The translations under genes and the position numbers were made by a program. Below, in pieces: positions 23,601 to 30,687 of a stretch of 50,196 nt of DNA. Each line of letters starts with the position of its first letter. The first letter of the stretch is position 1. The stretch lies in contig DCVA01000020.1 of NCBI GenBank assembly GCA_002327925.1, forward strand, positions 1 to 50,196, written 5' to 3'. The stretch comes from Anaerolineales bacterium UBA2200 (lineage in GTDB: Bacteria > Chloroflexota > Anaerolineae > UBA2200). The notes under the pieces were generated by a model. That model was not told the origin of the DNA, ran no database searches, and was given only the letters and a program-made list of their open reading frames with translations.

Positions 23601-24767
23601 TCAGTTGGCTTCCTTGCCCAGCGGGCTGATCTCGCGCAGCGAGGCGATGACTTCGGCGACCGCGTCGGCGATGGCATCGACGTCCCGCTCCTGGTTGAAG
23701 CGGCCAAAGGTAAAGCGCACCGAACCATGGGCCCGCTCGTGATCTCCGCCGATGCCCAGGATGACGTGGCTGGCCTCCAGCGAGCGGCTGAAGCAGGCAG
23801 AACCGGTGCTGATGGCAAAGCCGCGCATATCCAGGTGCAGGAGAATCGACTCACCCTCGACAAAGCGAAATGAGATGTTGGCGTTGTGCGGCAGACGAAA
23901 GACCGGATGGCCGTTCAGCCGCGAGTGCGGAATTTGCAGTGCCCGCGTGATCAGCCGGTCGCGCATGGCCTGAATTCGCTGCGTCTCCTCGACGGTAACC
24001 AGCTGAATCGCCCTGGCAAAGCCAATAGCACCGGGGATGTTCTCCTCGCCTGCCCGCAGGTTGAATTCCTGAAATCCGCCGTCCATCCATTTGGCCAGAG
24101 GTGTGCCCTCCCGGATGTAGAGCGCCCCGACGCCTTTCGGGCCGTGGACCAGGTGCGCGGTCATCGTCACCAGATCGACCGGCGTTTCGGCCACGTTCAA
24201 CGGAACGCGGGGAAAGCTGTGCGCCGCGTCCGTATGGACCAGCACGCCCCGCTCGTGCCCCAATCGGGCCACGGCGGCAATATCCTGCAGCGTGCCGATT
24301 TCCTGGTTGGCCGACTGCACCGAGATCAGAATCGTGTCGGCAGAGATGGCCTGCTCCAGTGCCTGCAGGTCGATGCGGCCTGTCTCATCCACATTCAGGT
24401 AGGTCACCCGAAAGCCCATCCGCTCGAGAGCACGGGCGCTGTTGAGCACGGGAAAATCCTCGATGCGCGTGGTGATAATGTGCTTGCCCTTCTTCTCGCC
24501 CAGGGCCATCGCCACACCCTTGAGAGCCATGTTGCTGGATTCCGTGCCGCCCGAGGTGAAGACGACCTCCTCGGCTCTGGCGCCAAGGGCGGAGGCCAGA
24601 TCCGAGCGAGCGCTTTCGAGTGCGTCCTTGGCCTCCACGCCCGGTGAGTAGCCGAACTGGGACGTAGCGACAGCGTAGGTCTCAAAGAAGTAAGGCCTCA
24701 TCGCCTCGAGGACCCGCTCGTCCAGGCGTGTACTGGCTGCGTTGTCGAGATAGACGAAATCGGACAC
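23601..24767 (-). CDS. IscS/NifS-like protein lacking the PLP lysine
   Basis: A 388-residue protein clearly of the cysteine desulfurase family: VYLDNAASTRLDERVLEAM, FTSGGTESSNMALKG, and the mobile-loop cysteine Cys325 in AISTGSACFSRSLEASHV. Yet the active site is altered. The lysine that binds PLP (Lys206 in E. coli IscS) is Leu206 in TAHLVHGPKGVGALY; the stacking His104 is Asp104 (IEDFPVL); Asn155 is Gln155 (SANQEIG); Gln183 is His183 (HTDAAHS). Asp180 and His205 remain. Codon CTG at Leu206 differs from AAG at two bases, so this is not a single sequencing error. Desulfurase activity in the usual way seems excluded; it may be a sulfur-relay or scaffold protein. Start is GTG 24767 with AGGAGG upstream. 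Confidence 0.9.
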   Translation of the reverse strand: MSDFVYLDNAASTRLDERVLEAMRPYFFETYAVATSQFGYSPGVEAKDALESARSDLASALGARAEEVVFTSGGTESSNMALKGVAMALGEKKGKHIITTRIEDFPVLNSARALERMGFRVTYLNVDETGRIDLQALEQAISADTILISVQSANQEIGTLQDIAAVARLGHERGVLVHTDAAHSFPRVPLNVAETPVDLVTMTAHLVHGPKGVGALYIREGTPLAKWMDGGFQEFNLRAGEENIPGAIGFARAIQLVTVEETQRIQAMRDRLITRALQIPHSRLNGHPVFRLPHNANISFRFVEGESILLHLDMRGFAISTGSACFSRSLEASHVILGIGGDHERAHGSVRFTFGRFNQERDVDAIADAVAEVIASLREISPLGKEAN

Positions 24768-24780
24768 TCCCTATACCCTC

Positions 24781-25764
24781 CTAGACCTGTGCGGCCGATA
24801 CAGGCTCGGGCTGAGACAACACCCGAGCAGGCACATCGAGCAGCGTCACCTGGACGTGCTGAATGCCATTGACGTCCTTAACCCTTCGCCGAACCTGGTC
24901 GACAATATGCTCAACCATCGGGCAATTGGGATCATCGAGTGTCAGCCTGACCTCGACATCTTCCCCATCCACCAGAATGTCGGACACAAACCCCATCTGC
25001 ACCAGACTGACCCCCACCTCCGGGTCCAGCACTTGATCCAGTGCTTCGCGGATACGGAAGACCAGCTCCGGCTTGACCTCACCCGGTACGGGATGCGGGG
25101 CCGCCGACGGGTGGAAGGAGACGAGCCGGCGCTCCAAAGCATGGACACGCTCTTCCAGCCGCCTCTGCCGGTCCAGCGATTCGCTGATGGCTCGGACCAC
25201 CGGGTCAGGCAGCTCACCGTGCTGCAAATCCATGGCCGCACGCCCCGTTTCCGGCTGGCCTACCAGGCGGGCCGGGACTCCGACGACCGTCGCTCCGGGG
25301 GGCACGGCCCGAACCACGACCGATCCGGCCCCAACCCTGGCATTGTCGCCGACCAGGATCGGACCGAGCACAATGGCCCCGGCGCCGATGGTGACGTTGT
25401 TGCCGATGGTCGGATGGCGTTTTTCCTTGTGCAGACTGGTGCCGCCCAGCACCACGCCCTGGTACAGCAAAACATCGTCGCCGACCTGCGTTGTTTCACC
25501 GATTACCACGCCCATGCCGTGGTCGATAAAGAAACGGCGACCGAGGTGAGCCCCGGGATGGATCTCGATGCCTGTGAACCAGCGCGCCAGGTGGGAGACC
25601 AGCCGGGCCAGGAAGCGCATCTTGTGCCGCCAGAGCCAGTGGGACAGGCGGTGGAACCATACGGCGTGCAGGCCCGGGTAGCAGGTCAGCACCTCCCAGG
25701 TGCTCCGCGCCGCCGGGTCCTTGTCGAAAATGGTCTGTACATCTTCACGCAAACGGTCGAACAT
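24781..25764 (-). CDS. cysE: Serine O-acetyltransferase (CysE) fused to a MIP18/DUF59 domain
   Basis: A 327-residue fusion. Residues 1-170 are a serine acetyltransferase: left-handed beta-helix hexads and the motifs GIEIHPGAHLGRRFFIDHG, GVVIGETTQVGDDVLLYQGV, GGTSLHKEKRHPTIG, consistent with O-acetylserine synthesis. Residues ~187-215 look like a coiled coil. Residues ~232-310 are a MIP18/DUF59 domain (IREALDQVLDPEVGVSLVQM) with the conserved cysteine in DDPNCPM (Cys281). MIP18 domains act in Fe-S assembly. CysE supplies the acetylserine for the neighbouring CysK. The ATG at 25764 has GGAGAAGG upstream; the frame extends further but through a dispersed repeat. Confidence 0.9.
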   Translation of the reverse strand: MFDRLREDVQTIFDKDPAARSTWEVLTCYPGLHAVWFHRLSHWLWRHKMRFLARLVSHLARWFTGIEIHPGAHLGRRFFIDHGMGVVIGETTQVGDDVLLYQGVVLGGTSLHKEKRHPTIGNNVTIGAGAIVLGPILVGDNARVGAGSVVVRAVPPGATVVGVPARLVGQPETGRAAMDLQHGELPDPVVRAISESLDRQRRLEERVHALERRLVSFHPSAAPHPVPGEVKPELVFRIREALDQVLDPEVGVSLVQMGFVSDILVDGEDVEVRLTLDDPNCPMVEHIVDQVRRRVKDVNGIQHVQVTLLDVPARVLSQPEPVSAAQV

Positions 25765-25785
25765 GCCTTCTCCAGTGCTGCCGTG

Positions 25786-25812
25786 AGATCCTTCGCTTCG
25801 CTCAGGACGACA
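25786..25812 (-). repeat. Dispersed repeat AGATCCTTCGCTTCGCTCAGGACGACA-type element, second clear copy
   Basis: 27-nt element in the 94-bp gap between the IscU-like and cysE genes, inverted relative to the copy at 15010-15036 (24 of 27 bases shared). It begins AGATCCTTCGCTTCGCTCAG and ends GACGACA. It lies within 25 nt of the cysE start, inside the likely operon. Confidence 0.65.
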
Positions 25813-25858
25813 GAGCGCGCGAGGCCACAGAGCGCCAGGGCCGTGAGGTAGACCTGAG

Positions 25859-26233
25859 CTATCCCTCCGTCCGGCTCCTGTAATCCTCGATGGCTGCTGC
25901 CAGCGCCTTCGGGCCGACGATCGAATCGAACTTGCGCTCGGGCATCTCGCCGAGCACAGCGGCCACTGCCTCGACGGTGATCCTGCCCGCCTCTTCCAGC
26001 GTCTTACCCTCAGCCAGCACACTGGTGGCGCTGGAGGCGGCGATGGCTACGGGGCAGCCGCGCGTCTTCTGACGGACCTGCGTGATCCGGCCATCGACGA
26101 CCTTGATCCAGAAATAGGCCAGGTCCTCCGGACACTTGTCGCCGCCCGTTGCCTGCCCCATCCCATCCGCGTCCGGGATGTCCCCGACGTTGTGCGGATT
26201 GCTGAAATGCTGCAAGATCCTGTCGTTGTACAA
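25859..26233 (-). CDS. IscU-like protein with incomplete cluster ligands
   Basis: A 124-residue IscU-family protein: MYNDRILQHFSNPHNVGDIP and TRGCPVAIAASSATSVLAEG are typical. The second ligand Cys60 is present. At the first position the usual CGD is replaced by GGDKCPEDL, with a cysteine (Cys34) shifted, and the third ligand motif HCS has become FDS (Asp103). It may bind a cluster differently or act as a partner for the IscS-like protein, which is also missing catalytic residues. It sits 23 bp downstream of cysK. Confidence 0.85.
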   Translation of the reverse strand: MYNDRILQHFSNPHNVGDIPDADGMGQATGGDKCPEDLAYFWIKVVDGRITQVRQKTRGCPVAIAASSATSVLAEGKTLEEAGRITVEAVAAVLGEMPERKFDSIVGPKALAAAIEDYRSRTEG

Positions 26234-26256
26234 TGTGCTCTCCCGCTAGCGTGGTA

Positions 26257-27186
26257 TCAGTCTGTGGACCACAGGGGCGTGCTCAGGTATCGCTCTCCCG
26301 TGTCGCAGGCGATGAAGACGACCAGCTTGCCCTTGTTTTCGGGCCGTGAGGCCACCACAACGGCGGCGTGGGCGTTGGCGCCCGCTGAGATGCCGGCGAA
26401 AATGCCCTCCTCGCGCGCCAGACGCCGTGCCATGGCGTATGCCTCGTCGTCGGTCACGGGGAGAATCTCATCCACCAGGTCGCGCTTAAAGATGCCGGGC
26501 ACGAAACCGGCACCGATGCCCTGAATGCGATGCGCGCCGGGCTGACCACCGGAAAGAATGGCCGAGGCCGCCGGCTCGACGGCGACCGCTTTGAATTCTG
26601 GCTTGCGCGACTTGAGCACCTCGGACACGCCCGTGATCGTACCGCCCGTGCCCACGCCCGCCACCAGAATATCCACACGACCGTCCGTGTCGCGCCAGAT
26701 TTCTTCTGCCGTGGTCAGGCGGTGCGCTTCCGGATTGGCCGGGTTCTCGAATTGCTGCAAAAGGATGTGGCGCGAGTCTTTGGCCGCCAGCTCCTCCGCC
26801 CGCGCGACGGCCCCGCGCATACCCTGGGCGGCGGGGGTCAAGACCAGCTCTGCGCCAAGCGCCTTTAGCAGAGTGCGCCGCTCCTGGCTCATCGATTCGG
26901 GCATGGTCAGGATCAGGTGGTAACCCCTGGCAGCGCACACAAAGGCCAGTGCGATGCCCGTGTTGCCGCTGGTCGGCTCGACGATGACGGAATCCGGCTT
27001 GAGCAGGCCCGCCTTTTCGGCACTGTCAACCATGTTCACGCCAATGCGGTCCTTCACGCTGGAGAGGGGGTTAAAGTACTCCAGTTTGGCCAGCACCACC
27101 GAATCGATGCCCCTGGTGATTCGATTCAGACGAACAAGCGGCGTGTTCCCGACAGTCTGAGTGATGTCCTCGTAGATGCGTCCCAT
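26257..27186 (-). CDS. cysK: Cysteine synthase (O-acetylserine sulfhydrylase)
   Basis: A 309-residue PLP enzyme making cysteine from O-acetylserine and sulfide. The PLP lysine is Lys45 in NPLSSVKDRIG; the substrate loop EPTSGNTGIALAF, the phosphate-binding GVGTGGTITGVSEVL and GIFAGISAGANAHA are complete. Length matches CysK/CysM. Start ATG 27186 directly abuts the stop of the ferredoxin gene (TAGATG), so translation is coupled. With CysE downstream this gives a local serine-to-cysteine pathway. Confidence 0.95.
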   Translation of the reverse strand: MGRIYEDITQTVGNTPLVRLNRITRGIDSVVLAKLEYFNPLSSVKDRIGVNMVDSAEKAGLLKPDSVIVEPTSGNTGIALAFVCAARGYHLILTMPESMSQERRTLLKALGAELVLTPAAQGMRGAVARAEELAAKDSRHILLQQFENPANPEAHRLTTAEEIWRDTDGRVDILVAGVGTGGTITGVSEVLKSRKPEFKAVAVEPAASAILSGGQPGAHRIQGIGAGFVPGIFKRDLVDEILPVTDDEAYAMARRLAREEGIFAGISAGANAHAAVVVASRPENKGKLVVFIACDTGERYLSTPLWSTD

Positions 27187-27483
27187 CTAGGTCGACTCCT
27201 TGCACTGGCAGGGTGCGGGTTTGCCCGGGTCACAACAAGTCGGGCGAGCGGGACCTGGCTCCAACACCACCTCGAAAGCGCAGCTTATGGCCCCCTCCGG
27301 GCAGGCATCCTCGCAGACACAGCCGCAGCCAGACTCCTCGCTGCAGGCTGTGGCGCAATCCTCCGGGCAGGAGAACACAGGTGCGCCGTGCTCCAGATCC
27401 ACCGAGTGGCAGGGGCAGGCCTCCATACACATCCCGCAGCTAGTGCAGATTTCGGTTTTGACCTGAGGCAGGTTCGTGGCCAT
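27187..27483 (-). CDS. Cysteine-rich ferredoxin-like Fe-S protein
   Basis: A 98-residue protein heading the sulfur/mercury operon. Cluster motif 1 is CTSCGMCMEACP (Cys13-Cys23). The second part has many cysteines (CPEDCATACSEESGCGC, then CEDACPEGAISC), so a second 4Fe-4S cluster is likely but with unusual spacing. A C-terminal CCDPGKPAPCQC adds more potential metal ligands. AGGAGG precedes ATG 27483. The promoter at 27508 drives it. Confidence 0.85.
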   Translation of the reverse strand: MATNLPQVKTEICTSCGMCMEACPCHSVDLEHGAPVFSCPEDCATACSEESGCGCVCEDACPEGAISCAFEVVLEPGPARPTCCDPGKPAPCQCKEST

Positions 27484-27507
27484 GGTTTCCTCCTGCTGAC
27501 AGGATTC

Positions 27508-27536
27508 AGCATAGCTTTAGCAGAGGCGCCTGTCAG
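27508..27536 (-). promoter_or_regulatory. Promoter of the ferredoxin-cysK-isc-hgcAB-copA gene train
   Basis: Minus strand CTGACA (27536-27531), 17-bp spacer, TATGCT (27513-27508). Predicted start about 27501, 18 nt before ATG 27483. Confidence 0.68.
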
Positions 27537-27550
27537 TGATAAAAGTCTCA
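27535..27550. promoter_or_regulatory. Crp/Fnr-type operator centred at -41.5 of the sulfur/Hg operon promoter
   Basis: AGTGA-TAAAAG-TCTCA, centre 27542.5, exactly 41.5 bp upstream of the predicted start 27501. Same location and 13/16 same bases as the site upstream of the YHS gene. It lies between the operon and the Crp/Fnr gene at 27629. Confidence 0.6.
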
Positions 27551-27628
27551 TCTGCGGTTGGAGCGGCGGCAGAAGGGAGAGGCAGGAGATGCGCCGTCAC
27601 GAACCGGCCGAGGGGAAGGTCAGAGCGG

Positions 27629-28291
27629 CTAGCCGCCCGCCTCACGGGTCAGCGTGTCTGCGTCAAGTATGACGATGCGCCCGCGCTCGCGGCGCACCAG
27701 CCCTTCCTGCGAAAAGTCACGCATCGTGCGGCCCACCATCTCGCGCACTGTGCCGATGTGAGCGGCCACCTCTTCCTGCGTCCATGCATGCGCGGGGGCC
27801 TTGCCTGAAACCATATCCAGCAGGAAGCGGGCCAGCCTGGCGCGAACCGAGTGCAGGGCCAGGGACTCTACCATATCGCTGAGCTGGCGCACCTCGCCGG
27901 CCAGGTGCTCCAGAAGCGCGTGAGCCAGCTCACTGTGTTGGGCAAGGATGACACGGCAGTCACTGCAGGCAACAGAGTAGAGAGTGGTGGAAGCCACTGC
28001 ATCCACTGTGAGGGGATTGGGCTTGCCGTCGAGAGCCGGCACGAGATTGAAGCAAGAGCCGCTGCCCATGTAGGAAAGGACATGCTCGCGTCCGTTCAGC
28101 GACATGCGCCGGGCACGAACCAGACCGCGCACGACAAAGTAGACAGCGTTACAGGGTTCGCCCTCCCAGGCGATCACCTGCCCCGGCTCCACGGATGACG
28201 AGCGGACCCGCGGCGAGATGTCGCGCAGCGTCGCGGCGTCGAGCCGAGAGAAAAAGGGCAGATTGGCCAGCTTTTCCAGGTCTACAGGCAT
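27629..28291 (-). CDS. Crp/Fnr-family transcriptional regulator
   Basis: A 220-residue regulator: N-terminal cyclic-nucleotide-binding-like domain (VIAWEGEPCNAVYFVVRGLV, GREHVLSYMGSGSCFNLVP) and a C-terminal winged helix-turn-helix (TQEEVAAHIGTVREMVGRTM, then EGLVRRERGRIVIL). It lacks the N-terminal cysteine cluster of oxygen-sensing FNR; it has cysteines in the sensor domain (EPCN, GSCF, CSDC) that could sense metal, redox or sulfur species. GGAG precedes ATG 28291. It is the gene just upstream of the sulfur/mercury train, and Crp-type palindromes lie at that promoter and at the YHS promoter. Confidence 0.92.
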   Translation of the reverse strand: MPVDLEKLANLPFFSRLDAATLRDISPRVRSSSVEPGQVIAWEGEPCNAVYFVVRGLVRARRMSLNGREHVLSYMGSGSCFNLVPALDGKPNPLTVDAVASTTLYSVACSDCRVILAQHSELAHALLEHLAGEVRQLSDMVESLALHSVRARLARFLLDMVSGKAPAHAWTQEEVAAHIGTVREMVGRTMRDFSQEGLVRRERGRIVILDADTLTREAGG

Positions 28292-28329
28292 TCCAGCTCC
28301 ACCAAGGGTCGTGCGGCAAGCCGAGCAGG

Positions 28330-28358
28330 ATTATAGGCCATTTCGGTGGTGACGGCAA
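28330..28358 (-). promoter_or_regulatory. Promoter of the Crp/Fnr-family gene
   Basis: Minus strand TTGCCG (28358-28353), 17-bp spacer, consensus TATAAT (28335-28330). Predicted start near 28323 and a 31-nt leader to ATG 28291. No Crp-type palindrome at -41.5 here. Confidence 0.72.
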
Positions 28359-28490
28359 TGGAACCAGCAGCGATGGCATGCCCGACTACCTGTCCGGCCG
28401 GGTTTCGACCACCTCCGTCGTCGCAGAGCACAAACGCGTTCAGGAGGACAATGGGCTGAGCCACGAGGCCAGCCAGTACGCAGAGGCAGG

Positions 28491-29483
28491 TCATCTCCCC
28501 CGGACGAGCCGCTCGGTGTTTCCAACCACCTCAAGGCCGGCATTGCGGCCAACCCCTTCGAAGAGGAGGCGTGACTCGCGGAGGGAGGTGAGTCGCACCT
28601 GAACGGTTGCTGTCAGGCTCTCTGCGACGCGCACGCCCATATCCCCGGTCGTGGGCCCGCGAAGCAGGGCAGCCTGAGCTCTGCTGGCGTGAATCTCCAG
28701 ACGCTCGCTCTTGTTGCGCAACACCCAGACGACGTCTCGCTCCCTCACGCTCAACTGCTCGACCCGGCTGCCGTTGTGAGTGGCAAAACGGTGCAGATGG
28801 CCATCCACCAGCAGGCCGACGATGAAGCCGGGGAAGGAGAAGGGACCGAAGGGGATAATGGCAATGGAGGCAGTCAGCGAGGTGCCGGGTCGCCCAAAGT
28901 GGTTGCTTTGCATCCACACCCACCCCGAGGGGAACGCCTGCCCCCAGTCCTTTTCGATGTAGCCTCGACCGCCGGTAAAGTCCACGTACCGTCCGTTGAT
29001 CGTCAGAGCGCCACTGAGCTCGTGGTCGAGGCCTAGCACGCCGTGGTAGCACTGCAGGAAGGGCAACCAGCCAAACGGGCCCATGATTCCGGGCGAGAGA
29101 GCGGTGACGGGCCATCCGCTCACGCCCCTGAACCCGAGAGTCCCATCAACAGACAGGTCGTCGCCCTGCAGGTAGAGCGTTATCTCATCCAGACTGAACG
29201 TGCTGGGTCCGACCCGCACTCGGAAGGGGGCGTCTTCGGCCCCGAAGGCGCTGCTGGCGTAGCGGTGGTACGTCGCCTGTCCCTCTACCCCGTTCAGCAC
29301 TTGAACAAAAGCATGTTGCCTGTCAGGATCGTGGCTGCGAAAGATGCCCGGGATGAAGGCCCATCGTTGCGGCTCGCTGGCATCTACCAGCTTGAAGTAC
29401 CAGCCCTCGAAGAAGGGAGGCTTCTTGCCTTCACCGTGATACCTCTCCGGGTGCCGAACGGAACGCAAGTATCCAGAACTCAT
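28491..29483 (-). CDS. Tocopherol-cyclase-like protein
   Basis: A 330-residue protein resembling the tocopherol cyclase (VTE1-like) family: RHPERYHGEGKKPPFFEGWY, KLVDASEPQRWAFIPGIF, DWGQAFPSGWVWMQSNHF, FPGFIVGLLVDGHLHRFATH. True cyclases close the chromanol ring of vitamin E in phototrophs; bacterial homologues outside phototrophs have unknown roles, perhaps on other lipids or as carotenoid-like lipocalins. ATG 29483 has GGGGAGG upstream; the longer frame to 29537 has no ribosome-binding site. It is separated by 200 bp from the Crp/Fnr gene and transcribed divergently from the HpcH gene. Confidence 0.8.
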   Translation of the reverse strand: MSSGYLRSVRHPERYHGEGKKPPFFEGWYFKLVDASEPQRWAFIPGIFRSHDPDRQHAFVQVLNGVEGQATYHRYASSAFGAEDAPFRVRVGPSTFSLDEITLYLQGDDLSVDGTLGFRGVSGWPVTALSPGIMGPFGWLPFLQCYHGVLGLDHELSGALTINGRYVDFTGGRGYIEKDWGQAFPSGWVWMQSNHFGRPGTSLTASIAIIPFGPFSFPGFIVGLLVDGHLHRFATHNGSRVEQLSVRERDVVWVLRNKSERLEIHASRAQAALLRGPTTGDMGVRVAESLTATVQVRLTSLRESRLLFEGVGRNAGLEVVGNTERLVRGR

Positions 29484-29600
29484 TTCTTCCTCCCCTATCG
29501 CAACTCCGACGGCCGTTGCCGGCTGCAGGGCGGCCACGGCGACGGGGTTTCTTTTTCAGCACGGCGCAAGACGGCCGACGTTTGCCCCGAAACGTGCCCC

Positions 29601-29629
29601 TTGGTAGGTTGGGCAGCTTGTGCTATCAT
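29601..29629 (+). promoter_or_regulatory. Promoter of the HpcH/HpaI aldolase gene
   Basis: TTGGTA (29601-29606), 17-bp spacer, TATCAT (29624-29629); predicted start about 29636, with GAGGAG and ATG 29653 following. Confidence 0.6.
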
Positions 29630-29652
29630 CGGCTCCTGAGGAGAAGAACACT

Positions 29653-30438
29653 ATGAGACCCAACAAGCTACGCAACCTGCTGCGAGAAGACAAACCGACG
29701 CTGAGCACGAGGATCCACAGCTCATGGCCCTCGATCGTGGAGGTCATAGGTCACACAGGGCTCTTTGATTATGTGGAGTTCGTAGGGGAGTACGCGCCCT
29801 ATGACCTCTATGCCCTGGACAACCTCTGCCGGGCGGTGGAGCTCTTCGACATGGGGGCGATGATCAAGGTGGACCAGCAGCCGCGCGCCTTTCTGGCCCA
29901 GCGGGCCATCGGCGCAGGATTCCAGAGCGTGCTCTTCGCCGACGCGCGCACGCCAAAAGACGTGCAGGAGTGCGTGCGCAGCGTGCGCCCTGACACTCCG
30001 GGGGACGGAGGGATTCACGGTTTTGGCTGGAGGCGATTCACCTACTGGGGCACTGGCGCGTCACCGGAGTACGCACAGGCCCTGCGCGACGTGGTGGTGG
30101 CGATCATGATCGAGAAGGGGCCAGCGGTGGAGCGGCTGGAGGAGATCCTGGCCGTCCCGGGGATCGACATGGTACAGTGGGGTCCCGCCGACTACTCGCT
30201 CAGCGTGGGCAGGCCTGGCCAGAGGAATTCGCCGGAGATTCGGGCCGTGGAGCGACGTGTGATCGAGGCGGCGCAACGGGCCGGCGTGCCGCCTCGCGCC
30301 GAGATCGATAGCGTGGATCAGGCCAAGTACTACCTGGACCTGGGCGTGCGCCACTTTTCTCTGAGCACGGACATCAGCATCCTCTTCAACTGGTGGACAA
30401 ACAACGGACAGGAGCTGCGCCGGGCGCTGGAGTCATAG
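29653..30438 (+). CDS. HpcH/HpaI aldolase / citrate lyase family protein
   Basis: A 261-residue TIM-barrel of the HpcH/HpaI class II aldolase family, which cleaves or forms 2-keto acid C-C bonds using a divalent metal. Visible motifs: TLSTRIHSSWPSIVEVIGHT, DYVEFVGEYAP, MIKVDQQPRAFLAQRAIGAG, then IMIEKGPAVERLEEILAVPG and DMVQWGPADYSLSVG, where Glu and Asp are the metal ligands. The exact substrate is not clear. GAGGAG lies upstream of ATG 29653. It is a single-gene unit. Confidence 0.85.
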   Translation: MRPNKLRNLLREDKPTLSTRIHSSWPSIVEVIGHTGLFDYVEFVGEYAPYDLYALDNLCRAVELFDMGAMIKVDQQPRAFLAQRAIGAGFQSVLFADARTPKDVQECVRSVRPDTPGDGGIHGFGWRRFTYWGTGASPEYAQALRDVVVAIMIEKGPAVERLEEILAVPGIDMVQWGPADYSLSVGRPGQRNSPEIRAVERRVIEAAQRAGVPPRAEIDSVDQAKYYLDLGVRHFSLSTDISILFNWWTNNGQELRRALES

Positions 30439-30503
30439 CCGGCCATTGTCGACGCCAGCACCGGTCCCAGCCAACCAGTCCAGCTCACGAACGCTACCTG
30501 CGT

Positions 30504-30532
30504 TTGGCAACAGGCGGCAAGTGTGGCAGAAT
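30504..30532 (+). promoter_or_regulatory. Possible promoter of the lipoprotein gene
   Basis: TTGGCA (30504-30509), 17-bp spacer, CAGAAT (30527-30532). The -10 is weak. It would give a leader of about 150 nt to ATG 30688. Confidence 0.4.
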
Positions 30533-30687
30533 AGCGGTAGTTCCTTCCGTCTGAGCCGATGCGTCCGCGACGGTGTACCCACGCGGACGGGCCGCCCACG
30601 AGCGCGACAGGTGGAGAACAGGCCGCGGAGTACAGTCCCAGATGCAACATATCTGCACGCCAATCTACGGAGAGGAGAACCCCCGCG

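Noticed and set aside
27481..27640. FNR-type TTGAT-N4-ATCAA boxes near the ferredoxin promoter
   Set aside because: None found; the palindrome present follows the Crp spacing (5-6-5) instead.
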